Source of the DNA: B46-G9 sp964581175
Lineage (GTDB): Bacteria; Desulfobacterota; DSM-4660; Desulfatiglandales; Desulfatiglandaceae
Length of the DNA: 32,997 bases
Direction: 5' to 3'
Assembly (NCBI GenBank): GCA_964581175.1
Contig: CAZONI010000039.1
Location: 1-32,997, forward strand
Shown one piece after another: positions 23,690 to 32,735 of this stretch. The position numbers and the translations under genes are program-made. The notes under the pieces are model-generated. The model made no database searches and was not told the origin of the DNA. It saw nothing but the letters and a program-made list of their open reading frames with translations. Each line of letters begins with the position of its first letter. Within the stretch, counting starts at the first letter, position 1.

Positions 23690-25183
23690 ATGAATGAGCA
23701 TATTCTGAAAATGCAAGGTATCTCGAAGGCTTTTCCAGGGGTCCAAGCTTTGGAGAAGGTTGATTTCGATTGCGTCGCCGGGGAAGTCCACGCCCTAGTC
23801 GGGGAAAACGGAGCGGGCAAGTCCACATTAATGAAGATCCTGGCAGGCGCGTATCGACCGGACGAAGGAACGATATCTATCAGGGACAAAACAATCGCCC
23901 CCGCCACTCCGAAGGAGGCACAAGCATATGGGATCAGCATTATCTACCAGGAATTTAATCTGATCCCGGAACTCAGCGTCTGCCAAAACGTTTTTTTGGG
24001 ACGGGAACCGTCAAAAGGCAGGCTCTTTATTGACAATGCCGCCCTGTATCAAAGGACAAAAGCACTGCTGTCCGAATTGGGAGCTGATATTGACCTTCAC
24101 ACCAAGGTCAAGAACCTGAGCGTGGCGCAACAACAAATGGTCGAGATGGCCAAGGCACTTTCCCTCAACGCAGATATTATCATCATGGATGAACCCTCGG
24201 CCGTGGTTTCCGGAAAAGAGCTAAAATCGTTATTTGGTATTATCCGGTCTTTGAGGGACAGCGGAAATGCGATCATCTACATTTCCCACCGGATCGACGA
24301 GATCTTTGAAATCGCAGACCGTGCTACCGTACTCAAAGACGGAAAACTGGTTGGTACCATCAGTACCCGGGATGTGGACAAGCCATCGATCATCAGCATG
24401 ATGGTGGGGAGGAACCTCGATGAAACCTTTCCTGCCAAGGAACAAGGGGAAAAGGAAGAGATTCTGGCGCTCGAAGATGTAAGCCGGGGGACCGTTCTCA
24501 AAGGAGTCTCTCTCAAGGTCTACAGCGGGGAGATCCTGGGGATTGCCGGTTTGGTGGGTTCGGGACGGACAGAGCTTGCCAGGGTGATTTTCGGAGCAGA
24601 CCCCATTGATCGCGGGGAGATATCCTTTAAAGGGGAGAGGATAAAGCGGTGCACCCCGAAGAAGGCCATATCAAGAGGCATAGCGTTCGTAACGGAAGAC
24701 AGGAAGAAAGAGGGCCTTGTTGATTGCCTGCCGGTAAAGAACAATTTGACCTTTCCGATATTGGATAAAATCAAAAAGTGGGTGTTTATCAAAAATGAAG
24801 AAGAGAGAAGCATTTGTAACAGATGCATCCAGCAATTCAATATTACAACACCGAGCATCAATCAAGAGGTCCAGTATCTGAGTGGTGGGAATCAGCAGAA
24901 AGTGATCCTGGCAAAATGGACGAATACGAACCCTACGTTGATAATCATGGACGAACCGACCCGTGGGATCGATGTGGGGGCAAAGGCAGAAATCTACAAT
25001 CTTATGAGGATGCTAGCAAAGCAGGGGACGGCAATCATCATGATTTCCTCAGAGTTACCAGAGATTATTGGAATGAGTGACCGAATTGTGGTGATGCACG
25101 ATGGCCGAATAGCGGGAACATGTGCCTCTTTTGAAGCTACGGAGGAGCGCATTCTGATGCTGGCCACCTGCCAGGTCGCGTAA
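23690..25183 (+). CDS. Ribose-type ABC transporter ATPase (double-domain)
   Basis: A 497-residue protein with two ATP-binding halves, as in RbsA/MglA/XylG. First half: Walker A GENGAGKST at residues 38-46, signature LSVAQQQMVEMAKAL, Walker B IIIMDEPSAVV. Second half: the degenerate loop GLVGSGRTELARVIFG normal for this family, signature LSGGNQQKVILAKW, Walker B LIIMDEPTRGIDVGAKAEIY. The frame is open from 23615, but that start would overlap the binding protein gene and encode a hairpin-derived, proline-rich leader, so I prefer ATG 23690 (or GTG 23687). The ribosome site there is weak. It energises the importer formed with 21464 and 25206. Confidence 0.9.
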   Translation: MNEHILKMQGISKAFPGVQALEKVDFDCVAGEVHALVGENGAGKSTLMKILAGAYRPDEGTISIRDKTIAPATPKEAQAYGISIIYQEFNLIPELSVCQNVFLGREPSKGRLFIDNAALYQRTKALLSELGADIDLHTKVKNLSVAQQQMVEMAKALSLNADIIIMDEPSAVVSGKELKSLFGIIRSLRDSGNAIIYISHRIDEIFEIADRATVLKDGKLVGTISTRDVDKPSIISMMVGRNLDETFPAKEQGEKEEILALEDVSRGTVLKGVSLKVYSGEILGIAGLVGSGRTELARVIFGADPIDRGEISFKGERIKRCTPKKAISRGIAFVTEDRKKEGLVDCLPVKNNLTFPILDKIKKWVFIKNEEERSICNRCIQQFNITTPSINQEVQYLSGGNQQKVILAKWTNTNPTLIIMDEPTRGIDVGAKAEIYNLMRMLAKQGTAIIMISSELPEIIGMSDRIVVMHDGRIAGTCASFEATEERILMLATCQVA

Positions 25184-25205
25184 ATCCCGGCGGAGGAACA
25201 GGACT

Positions 25206-26138
25206 GTGAATATTGAGCGTTGGAAAGAGCGGTGGACGACCATTGTCGTCTATCTCGTCTTGGCAGTATTAATGATCTTCACAGGTTTGGCATCTGACGT
25301 ATTTTTCACGTCCCGCAATTTCGACAACATTGCACGCCAGGCCGCTGGGCTCGGCCTCGTGAGCATTGGGCAGACCTTCGCCATATTGACTGCAGGAATT
25401 GACCTGTCCCTCGGGTCGGTGGTCAGCTTGACTTCCTGTCTGACCACGGGATTGGTCCTTGGAAAACCTGGTCTCCTCATTCCCGTAATCGCCTTGGTAA
25501 TTGCGCTGGCCCTCTTGGTTGGTTTCTTAAACGGGTTTATCATCACCAGGTCAGGCGTACACGCTCTTATTGTGACCCTGGGCATGATGTCTGTTGTACA
25601 GGGGGCGGTATTGCTTTATACAAAAGCGCCTTACGGGGAAATTCCGGAATCCTTTGGTTTTCTTGCCTGGGGGAAACTGGGTCCTATTCCCGTTCCTGTT
25701 TTCCTTCTGGGAGCAGTCGCGGCGGTTGCGATAGTTGTGCTGCACCGAACGACCTTCGGCCGGTATGTGTACGCAACCGGAGGGAATGAAGAGGTGGCCA
25801 GACTTTCCGGGATCAAGACCGCTCGAGTCAAGATCTACACTTACATGATATGCAGTTTCACGGCTGCTCTTAGCGGTCTGTTTCTCGCCAGCCGGATGGG
25901 AATGGGGGATCCTCTGGTCGGTCAAGCTTACATGCTCGATTCCATTGTCCCTGTACTGATTGGTGGTACCAGCCTTACGGGGGGGAAGGGCGGCGTTGTG
26001 GGCACCCTTCCCGGGATCTTCATCATGGTTGTTCTCAGCAATGCCCTGAATCTTCTCGATGTATCATCCTACTGGCAATGGATTGTAGAGGGCGGAATCA
26101 TCATTGTGGCGGTTGCTTTCTACTGGCGGGAAAAATAA
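25206..26138 (+). CDS. Ribose-type ABC transporter permease (second)
   Basis: A 310-residue permease of the RbsC family, related to but clearly distinct from the one at 21464. It has the canonical GLGLVSIGQTFAILTAGIDLSLGSVVSL, NGFIITRSGVHALIVTLGMM and GGTSLTGGKGGVVGTLPGIFIMVVLSNALNLL. It starts with GTG 25206 behind GGAGGAAC, 22 bases after the ATPase gene. Together with the first permease it probably makes a heterodimeric channel. The operon continues into the isochorismatase-like gene and the aldolase. Confidence 0.88.
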   Translation: MNIERWKERWTTIVVYLVLAVLMIFTGLASDVFFTSRNFDNIARQAAGLGLVSIGQTFAILTAGIDLSLGSVVSLTSCLTTGLVLGKPGLLIPVIALVIALALLVGFLNGFIITRSGVHALIVTLGMMSVVQGAVLLYTKAPYGEIPESFGFLAWGKLGPIPVPVFLLGAVAAVAIVVLHRTTFGRYVYATGGNEEVARLSGIKTARVKIYTYMICSFTAALSGLFLASRMGMGDPLVGQAYMLDSIVPVLIGGTSLTGGKGGVVGTLPGIFIMVVLSNALNLLDVSSYWQWIVEGGIIIVAVAFYWREK

Positions 26139-26230
26139 AGAAGCTTGGGGAGGGAAATTGGCCTGATCTGTATTCATGATGGTTGCAGATGAGGCCTCAT
26201 AACACTGAAAGGGAGAAGGAGGAGCAAGGA

Positions 26231-26845
26231 ATGACCATCCAAATTGAACCCAAAAGATCAGCCGTATTGGTGATGCACACCCAGAATGACATTGCAACTG
26301 CCGAAGGGAAGTTTGCGTATTCAGGGATATATAAGCAAGTTGAAAAACATCATACATGGGAGAAGATTAACGCATTCCTTGATGCAAGCAGAGAGGCAGG
26401 GTTGTTGGTGATCTATATCAGAGTTGCCCTCAGGCCGGGCCACCCGGAGTTGTCTGAGAAGTCTTATCCGATTCATGCCGGGGGAAGAGAAGTCGGCGCA
26501 TGGACTGAAGGCACATGGGGTGCTGAAATTGTTGACGAGTTAAAGCCAAAAGAAAATGACATGGTCATCATAAACTATAGTCCGAATTCCTTCCTGTATA
26601 CGAATCTTGACCAGATCCTTCGTGCAAAAGGAATTCAGCATCTATTTCTCACTGGTACTGCCACCAATTTCGTTGTGGAGGATACCGCCAGATATGGGGC
26701 TCAAATTGGTTATGATATTATAGTGGTCGAGGACTGCTGTACTTCTTTTACTGATGAGATGCACGTTTTTTCAATAGAAAATATCTTGCCGCAGTTCGGC
26801 GCCGTTTTACAGTCCGGTGATGTCATCGAACAGCTGAAGAACTGA
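26231..26845 (+). CDS. Isochorismatase-fold protein lacking the catalytic triad
   Basis: A 204-residue protein with the isochorismatase/cysteine-hydrolase fold: SAVLVMHTQNDI at 10-21, a middle part like EIVDELKPKENDMVIINYSPNSF, and GIQHLFLTGTATNFVVEDTARYGAQIGY at 134-161. The Asp-Lys-Cys triad of the family is absent: the Asp position holds His16, the Lys position Asn115 and the Cys position Val148. It is therefore unlikely to hydrolyse amides or esters by the usual route. It may be a pseudoenzyme, a binding or regulatory protein, or use another mechanism. ATG 26231 follows GGAGGAGCAAGGA. It is the first gene behind the ABC transporter and precedes an aldolase, so a role in the same catabolism is likely. 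Confidence 0.8.
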   Translation: MTIQIEPKRSAVLVMHTQNDIATAEGKFAYSGIYKQVEKHHTWEKINAFLDASREAGLLVIYIRVALRPGHPELSEKSYPIHAGGREVGAWTEGTWGAEIVDELKPKENDMVIINYSPNSFLYTNLDQILRAKGIQHLFLTGTATNFVVEDTARYGAQIGYDIIVVEDCCTSFTDEMHVFSIENILPQFGAVLQSGDVIEQLKN

Positions 26846-26946
26846 GATAGGCCGAGCAAACGTTTTCGATCCACCCTCAACAGCGATATCTTCCGGTATT
26901 GGGCGCGTTCGTATTCATAAATCCAAACAGGGGGAGGAGTTTAGCC

Positions 26947-27744
26947 ATGGTAAGGAAAAATACCCTGAAAAGAAATTTGGCGGCAGGCAAAGTAGCATGC
27001 GGATGCGTGGTTACGAGCAGAAGCCCCGTCATCATAGAAATGTTGGGATACACAGGTTTCGAATGGGTTTTCATCGATACGGAGCATGTTCCAATAGAAA
27101 GCGGTCTGGAATTGGAACATCTGATCAGAGCAGCCGAGGTGAGTAATCTCGTTCCTCTCGTTCGGGTCAAACAAAATGCTGAAAACTACATTCGGAACGC
27201 GCTTGAAGCCGGCGCGCAGGGCGTCGTCGTTCCTCACGTGGCTACCAAGGAAGACGCCGAGAAAGCTGTTAGGTACGCCCGTTTCCCACTCCGGGGCGTC
27301 CGGGGCGCCGACCCGACCGTACGCTCCGCAAAGTATAAATGCGGAGACTTTAACTGGGAAGAATTCATAAGAGAAAGCAACGAAGAGATCATGGTTATTC
27401 CCCTGTTGGAGGACAAGGAATTTTTGGAAAACCTGGAAGACATTCTCTCCGTGGACGGCGTTGATGGCGTCTGTTTCGGCGCGACGGATTATGCGCTTTC
27501 ACTTGGGCTGAACCTTTTATACGATTTCGATCATCCAAAGATCAAAGACGCTTTTGAAGCTGTTGTCAAATGCGCTAACAGGAAGGGCATACCTATTCTT
27601 GCGGCGGTCAACCCATGCACAATCGAGCAATCCAAGAAGCTGGCGGATATGGGCGTTAAGCTTCAGCACTTCAGTTCAGATTTAAGCATTATCGCCGGGG
27701 CGTTTCACTCCTTAATGCGAGACGTAATTTCAAAAGTCAAGTAG
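26947..27744 (+). CDS. HpcH/HpaI-family aldolase
   Basis: A 265-residue class II (metal-dependent) pyruvate aldolase of the HpcH/HpaI family, which splits 4-hydroxy-2-oxoacids to pyruvate plus an aldehyde. Landmarks are GFEWVFIDTEHVPIE (catalytic His), LVPLVRV, EAGAQGVVVPHVATKEDAEKAV, the metal-binding Glu in VIPLLEDKE and the Asp in DGVCFGATDYALSLG. Family members act on 4-hydroxy-2-oxoheptanedioate (HpaI), 5-keto-4-deoxyglucarate (GarL) and 2-keto-3-deoxy sugar acids. The ABC transporter upstream favours a sugar-acid-like substrate. I chose ATG 26947, preceded by GGGGGAGGAG; an upstream start would add 16 residues. It is the last gene of the transport operon. Confidence 0.88.
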   Translation: MVRKNTLKRNLAAGKVACGCVVTSRSPVIIEMLGYTGFEWVFIDTEHVPIESGLELEHLIRAAEVSNLVPLVRVKQNAENYIRNALEAGAQGVVVPHVATKEDAEKAVRYARFPLRGVRGADPTVRSAKYKCGDFNWEEFIRESNEEIMVIPLLEDKEFLENLEDILSVDGVDGVCFGATDYALSLGLNLLYDFDHPKIKDAFEAVVKCANRKGIPILAAVNPCTIEQSKKLADMGVKLQHFSSDLSIIAGAFHSLMRDVISKVK

Positions 27745-28067
27745 CGTTCGTTACCAGCGTTATCCATCAGATATCGGGCTCAAAAACTGATTGACACGAA
27801 CAGGCCTAGGAATGATCTAATAAACAGCATGTGGGTTTACTGACAAAGAGCACCCTCGCTTGCCCAGCCTTTTATAAGGATGCCCCTCGGTTTTTGGACA
27901 CGGAACGGTCACAAAGCGGTCGGCGAACATCAATCAGCTTCTTTGACCTTTCGGAACCTACAGGATTTGCGATTGTTGGCTGAAAAATCTCAGAAAAACA
28001 AGATGATACATTTCAAAAAAGCAAGAAAAAGCATTTTCTTGAGTACCATAGAAACAGGGAGTCAGCG
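27745..28067. other. Intergenic region before the glcDF-like genes
   Basis: About 320 bases without a recognisable gene. TTGACA at 27791-27796 is a perfect -35 box, but the possible -10 boxes after it (GATCTA or TAATAA) are weak or badly spaced. A small hairpin with seven-base arms, AAGAAAA-agca-TTTTCTT, lies at 28023-28040, just before the ribosome site of the next gene. One frame (27880-28083) is open but protein-unlike. Confidence 0.4.
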
Positions 28068-29456
28068 TTGGACCCTAGCATAGTCGATTTTTTGAAGGAT
28101 ACCGTGGGGGAGGATAATGTCAGCAGTGAGCTCATCGATCTGATCTCCCACTCTGCCGACGCTTCGGTATTCAGACACCGTCCGGATCTGGTGGTCTACG
28201 CGACGACAACGGAGCAGGTATCGGCGATATTGAAAATGGTTCATGAAGAGCGCATTCCTCTTACCCCACGCGGCGCCGGCACCAATGTCTCTGGTGAGGC
28301 TGTGCCTATTCGAGGGGGGATCGTTCTGGATCTGAGCCGTATGGACCGAATTCTGGAAATCAGCTTAGAGGACCGCGTAGTCGTGGTGCAGCCTGGCGTA
28401 ATCTATGCAGACCTCAACAATCTCCTTGCTCCGAGAGGATTTGTTTTTCCGCCTGACCCTGCAAGCGGAATCGCGGCCACTATAGGGGGCAATGTGGCGA
28501 CCAATGCCGGTGGTGTCCGGGCGAGCAAGTACGGCGTGACCCAGGACTATGTGCGAGGGCTGAAAGTTGTCTTGCCCGGGGGAAAAGTCATGCGAACGGG
28601 TGGGCGCACTATGAAATCCTCCTCGGGTTTCAACTTGACCCAGCTTTTCGTGGGTTCCGAAGGGACTCTAGGCGTTATTACCGAGATCATTCTTAAGATC
28701 AAACCCAAGACCACGGAAACCTGCACGGCCATGGCCACCTTTGCACAGTTGGTAGACGCGGGTAGAGCGGTGAGTCAGATTATGCTTGCAGGCGCCATAC
28801 CCAGTGTGCTGGAGATTGTAGAGAAAAACTGCATCAGAGCCATCAATCAGAACACAACCCTTAACCTGCCGGAAGTGGAGGCCATCCTGCTGACCGAAAC
28901 CGACGGTTTTGTTAAGGAGGAAGCGTTGTTTCAGATGAACAAGATTATCGAGATTTTTCAAGAGAATGGAGCTATGGAGGTGAAGTGGGCCGAAAGCGAG
29001 GAGGAGGCGGAAGCGCTCTGGAAAGCGCGCAAATCAGCCTATGCGGTGATTAGCAGGTTGAATAATACGACTTTTGGAGAGGATATCACTGTGCCCCTTT
29101 CAAAAGTGCCTGATATGCTGTGCGTCCTGGAGGAAGTGGGGGCCAAGTACAATCTGATTTTTCCGACCGTGGGACACATGGGTGATGGGAACCTGCATCC
29201 CCATTTTTCCTACAACCGAACCAATCCCGACGAAGTGACGCGAGTAAAAAAAGCGGAAAGGGAACTGTATCAAAAGGCCATAAAGTTGGGTGGAACTTTG
29301 ACAGGCGAGCACGGTATCGGTTTGGCCAAAGCGCCCTTTATGTGTCTTGAGCATGACCCGGCAGCCATGGCCACCATGCGATCGTTAAAGAAGGTATTCG
29401 ATCCGCACAACATATTGAACCCTGGAAAAATGGATCTGGAGATTTGCAATGGTTGA
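28068..29456 (+). CDS. FAD-linked hydroxyacid dehydrogenase (GlcD-like)
   Basis: A 462-residue flavoprotein of the FAD-linked oxidase (VAO/PCMH) family, like glycolate oxidase GlcD and D-lactate dehydrogenases. The FAD site includes PLTPRGAGTNVSGEAVPI, IAATIGGNVATNAGGVRASKYG and LFVGSEGTLGVITEI. The C-terminal part has GHMGDGNLHP and TGEHGIGLAK, which carry the metal/substrate histidines. It oxidises a 2-hydroxyacid and passes electrons to the iron-sulfur protein encoded just behind it (8-base overlap). It starts with TTG 28068 behind AGGGAG. Possible substrates are glycolate, D-lactate, D-glycerate or another 2-hydroxyacid. Confidence 0.88.
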   Translation: MDPSIVDFLKDTVGEDNVSSELIDLISHSADASVFRHRPDLVVYATTTEQVSAILKMVHEERIPLTPRGAGTNVSGEAVPIRGGIVLDLSRMDRILEISLEDRVVVVQPGVIYADLNNLLAPRGFVFPPDPASGIAATIGGNVATNAGGVRASKYGVTQDYVRGLKVVLPGGKVMRTGGRTMKSSSGFNLTQLFVGSEGTLGVITEIILKIKPKTTETCTAMATFAQLVDAGRAVSQIMLAGAIPSVLEIVEKNCIRAINQNTTLNLPEVEAILLTETDGFVKEEALFQMNKIIEIFQENGAMEVKWAESEEEAEALWKARKSAYAVISRLNNTTFGEDITVPLSKVPDMLCVLEEVGAKYNLIFPTVGHMGDGNLHPHFSYNRTNPDEVTRVKKAERELYQKAIKLGGTLTGEHGIGLAKAPFMCLEHDPAAMATMRSLKKVFDPHNILNPGKMDLEICNG

Positions 29457-30576
29457 AAAGCTGCCCAGATCCAGTAAGCTATATGATCAAATTTTACGCT
29501 GCAATCACTGTGGTTTCTGCCAGGGCGCATGTCCGCTCTTCAAGGTCACACGACGCAATGCCTTGAACGCCCGGGGAAAAATGATTCTCCTGCAAGACAT
29601 GTTGGACGGCAGACAGGAGGTCTGCAACGGGCTGATTGAAACCCTTTTTCAGTGCACTCTTTGTGGTGGTTGTGAAAATCAGTGTCCGGCTGGCGTGAAT
29701 GTGCCGGAGATCGTGAAGGCGGTTCGCAGAGATATGGTGGACATCGGTACTTGCCATCCCATTTTCGAGAACATGAATCAAATTCTGGATGAACACGCCA
29801 ATATTTACTCCATTGATGAGCGAGAGACTTTTGGCCGCAAGGTGAATGCCAAGGCCGATTTTGTGTATTTTGTGGGGTGTGTAGGACAGTACCGGGAAGA
29901 GGAAGCCGTTGAGGCCACTTTGGACATTTTGGATTACCTGGATGTGGATTATACTCTTATCGAGGAAGGCTGTTGCTCGGGGGTGCTGGAGGATGTGGGT
30001 TTTTCCATGCATGATAATCTGGTTCAAAGGAACTTAAGCCTAATCCGAGACACCGGGGCCAGGACGATTATCACCGGTTGCCCCTATTGTATGCGGACTT
30101 TCAAGAACAAGGAGCAGTATAAACCTCTTCGCGACGCCGGAATTGAGGTGATGCATGTGTCTCAATTCTTCAAGCATTTTGATTTCAAGATAGAGACCGA
30201 TCTCAAAGTCACCTACCACGACCCGTGCGACCTGGGGCGCCATTGCGGTATCTATGAGGAACCGCGCCAAACCATTCGAAAGATTGCCCCCAACTTTGCC
30301 GAAATGTTAAACCACCACGCTGAGGCGCTCTGTTGCGGGGCGGGAGGTGGAGTGCGGGGGGCGTACGCCCAAAATTCAGTGGCGATGGCGCGGTATCGAT
30401 TGCAGCAGGCAGAAAACATCGGAGTTGATGTGCTCCTAACTGAATGCAATTCCTGCGTACACAATCTCTCCAACGCTAAGGTGCGCAGACAAAAATTCGA
30501 GATATATACCACGAGCCAGTTCGTCAGACTTCTACTTGAAGCAGACGGTCTTGTTATTTCTCATGAAACATCCTGA
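29449..30576 (+). CDS. Iron-sulfur subunit of hydroxyacid dehydrogenase (GlcF-like)
   Basis: A 375-residue electron-transfer protein. Two [4Fe-4S] ferredoxin motifs (CNHCGFCQGACPLF, CTLCGGCENQCPAG) fill roughly the first 80 residues. Two cysteine-rich CCG modules follow, with EEGCCSGVLEDVG, DPCDLGRHCGIYEEPRQ, EALCCGAGGGVRG and TECNSCVHNL. This is the arrangement of GlcF and of heterodisulfide-reductase-like HdrD parts. It has no membrane segment, so electrons may go to a soluble or peripheral carrier. It overlaps the GlcD-like gene by eight bases (ATG 29449), so the two are translationally coupled. Confidence 0.88.
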   Translation: MVEKLPRSSKLYDQILRCNHCGFCQGACPLFKVTRRNALNARGKMILLQDMLDGRQEVCNGLIETLFQCTLCGGCENQCPAGVNVPEIVKAVRRDMVDIGTCHPIFENMNQILDEHANIYSIDERETFGRKVNAKADFVYFVGCVGQYREEEAVEATLDILDYLDVDYTLIEEGCCSGVLEDVGFSMHDNLVQRNLSLIRDTGARTIITGCPYCMRTFKNKEQYKPLRDAGIEVMHVSQFFKHFDFKIETDLKVTYHDPCDLGRHCGIYEEPRQTIRKIAPNFAEMLNHHAEALCCGAGGGVRGAYAQNSVAMARYRLQQAENIGVDVLLTECNSCVHNLSNAKVRRQKFEIYTTSQFVRLLLEADGLVISHETS

Positions 30577-30646
30577 GGCCGAACTGTTGTATCGAGAAGA
30601 AAGGCCGTTTTTAGGAATGAATGTATCCAGGTGAGGAGGTGCAGCA

Positions 30647-31330
30647 ATGTTTGTAGAGTTGTCTTATAAGGTAGAAGAAGAAATGCCCGTCTATCCCGGT
30701 TTACCCAAGGATAAGTTCCAACCTCATACCAGGATGGCCAGGGGCGATCCGTCCAACACCACGTTGGTCTCACACTTTCTGCACAATGGCACTCATGTTG
30801 ATGCGCCTTTTCACTTTTATGACGAGGGACAAACCATAGACGAAATCCCGATAGAAAACTTTGTCTATGAGCGACCATTCCTGCTTCAAAAAGAATTGAA
30901 AAAGTCGGAACTCATACAAAGGGAAGATTTGACCTCATGCGGGGACGAAATCCGTATCGCGGATATCCTTTTTCTTTATACGGGCTACGGTGCTTTCCGC
31001 AATAACCTGGACATCTACACGGACGATTTCCCGGCGGTTTCGGAGGACGCGGCCAGGTACATCAGGACGGAACTTCTGAGCCTGAAAGCGGTGGCTATAG
31101 ACACCTTAAGCATTGAGAGCGCTACCATGGCGCCCCGGACAGACTTCAGGGTTCATAAAACCTTTCTGGACGGCTCTATGTTTGATACCAGGACCCTCAT
31201 CATTTACGAGGACGTCAATATACAAAGAATCGTCAACGAGAAAGAAATCAAGCGAATCTATGCCTTTCCCATACGCCTAAAAGGCCTGGATGGATCACCA
31301 GTAAACATTGTGGCGGAGACTAACGAATAA
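30647..31330 (+). CDS. Cyclase-family hydrolase (kynurenine-formamidase-like)
   Basis: A 227-residue member of the cyclase family (kynurenine formamidase KynB, isatin hydrolase and relatives). The metal-binding motif H-x-G-T-H-x-D-x-P-x-H is complete as HNGTHVDAPFHF near residue 47. A family-like IADILFLYTGYG and a late histidine in DFRVHKTFLDG follow. The C-terminal end departs from well-known members. The substrate is unknown; such enzymes open cyclic amides or hydrolyse formamides and lactone-like compounds. ATG 30647 is preceded by GAGGAGG. A second cyclase-family gene begins at 32736, with DUF362 between them. Confidence 0.82.
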   Translation: MFVELSYKVEEEMPVYPGLPKDKFQPHTRMARGDPSNTTLVSHFLHNGTHVDAPFHFYDEGQTIDEIPIENFVYERPFLLQKELKKSELIQREDLTSCGDEIRIADILFLYTGYGAFRNNLDIYTDDFPAVSEDAARYIRTELLSLKAVAIDTLSIESATMAPRTDFRVHKTFLDGSMFDTRTLIIYEDVNIQRIVNEKEIKRIYAFPIRLKGLDGSPVNIVAETNE

Positions 31331-31347
31331 ACGGAAAGGATAGGACA

Positions 31348-32571
31348 ATGGGAGAGAAGAAAAGGCCTGTCGTCTCGATCGTCCAGTCCAACACACCCAT
31401 ATACGACGATGTGGATTTCAAGGGAATGATCCAGCGTTCCCTGGAAAACCTGGAAGCTGAAGGGATACCGATTCCGTCGAGCGGAAACGTTTTTATTAAG
31501 CCGAACATGGTTGTCCCATTTCCCGCCCGCGAGAGCCTGACAACCGAACCGAAATTCATCTCCGGCTTGATAGCCACTCTGAGAGAGAGGGGAGTGAAAA
31601 GAGTCTTCGTAGGGGATTCCTCGGCAAGTTACATCACTCTGGACGAATGCTTCGAGAGCACAGGCATGGCAAGCGCCGTGCTAGAGGCGGGAGGAGAGGT
31701 CGTCGATATCGACGCGACGTCAGAGAGGGTGGAGGTCGAATTGCCGGACAGCGATATCATCGAACGGCTCACAGTTCCTCGAAAGGCCCTGGAAGCGGAT
31801 TTTCTGATCAATTTCGGCAAGATTAAGACGCATCGGGTGGGCAATTCAATGACCGGTTGCGTGAAAAATTATGTTGGCTTTCTCGCGCAAGATACCCGGC
31901 TCAAATACCATCAAACCAGATTGCCCAAGCTTGTTTCAGAACTCCATCTAGCAATGCCTGAGAGCCTTTGCTTTGCAGACGCTATGATTGTGGGCGAAGG
32001 AAATGGCCCGGATATATCCAAACCGCGTTTCCTGGGTGTTTTGCTGTCTGCAAATGATCCGGTCGCTCTCGACACGATCGCGGCAGAACTCATCACACTC
32101 AATCGCAGCGATCTTCTTTTTCCCTGGGCTGCGTATTTTGAGGGGGTTGGAGAGATAGAGCGCAACCGGATACATGTTGTTGGTCCGGATATCCGGAACA
32201 TCGCCATCAATATAGAAAAACCCGTCCCAATTCTCCATAACCGCTTTCCATGCAATGTCGTCCTTGGCGGAATGTGCGATGGGTGCTTCGCCTGGTTCAT
32301 GGCAGCCTGCCTGTTTTGGGAAAAAGATCGTATTTGGGAAAAGATTCATGAAAGCAAAGGAAAACCCACCTTTATGCTCGGCTTCAACGCGGATGACTTG
32401 AAATTCGAGAAACATCTTGCCCAGGGGCCATATTTTGTGGTGGGTGACTGCCCGCCGGAACGGTTCAGGAACGATCCGAGAACCGTGCACATTCAAGGCT
32501 GCTGTCCAGGGCCAGCGATAGCAGAAAAAACCCTTGAGCATTGTCAGTTACAGGAAGAGGGAGCACTGTAG
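31348..32571 (+). CDS. DUF362 domain-containing protein
   Basis: A 407-residue protein with the DUF362 pattern: FIKPNMVVPFPARESLTTEP near residue 48, then RVFVGDSSASY, FLINFGKIKTHRVGNSMTGCVKNYVGFL, FADAMIVGEGNGPDISKP and SANDPVALDTIAAELI. It has no ferredoxin domain, unlike many DUF362 proteins, but carries cysteines in GMCDGCFAWFMAAC and IQGCCPGPA that could hold a metal. The biochemical role of DUF362 is not established. It follows the cyclase gene by 17 bases and is probably cotranscribed with it. Confidence 0.82.
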   Translation: MGEKKRPVVSIVQSNTPIYDDVDFKGMIQRSLENLEAEGIPIPSSGNVFIKPNMVVPFPARESLTTEPKFISGLIATLRERGVKRVFVGDSSASYITLDECFESTGMASAVLEAGGEVVDIDATSERVEVELPDSDIIERLTVPRKALEADFLINFGKIKTHRVGNSMTGCVKNYVGFLAQDTRLKYHQTRLPKLVSELHLAMPESLCFADAMIVGEGNGPDISKPRFLGVLLSANDPVALDTIAAELITLNRSDLLFPWAAYFEGVGEIERNRIHVVGPDIRNIAINIEKPVPILHNRFPCNVVLGGMCDGCFAWFMAACLFWEKDRIWEKIHESKGKPTFMLGFNADDLKFEKHLAQGPYFVVGDCPPERFRNDPRTVHIQGCCPGPAIAEKTLEHCQLQEEGAL

Positions 32572-32735
32572 CCGCGTGAGCCATTTTCTCTGAACCTCGT
32601 AGCTATGGGAAAAGATGGCGCTGAAAACCTACTTATAAGCAATGTCCAAAACCCGCTTATGGATCAACAGTTCTTTTTTAGGATACTCACCCGCGTGTAA
32701 ACTGCAGACTCATTGCTAAGCTGAGAGGATGAAAA

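Noticed and set aside
22725..23828. Minus-strand open frame of 367 codons
   Set aside because: It is antisense to the binding protein and ATPase genes; the plus-strand products have a signal peptide and Walker motifs, while the antisense product has no family features.
27880..28083. Plus-strand 67-codon frame before the glcD-like gene
   Set aside because: It overlaps the GlcD-like start in another frame, has no ribosome site and no recognisable family.
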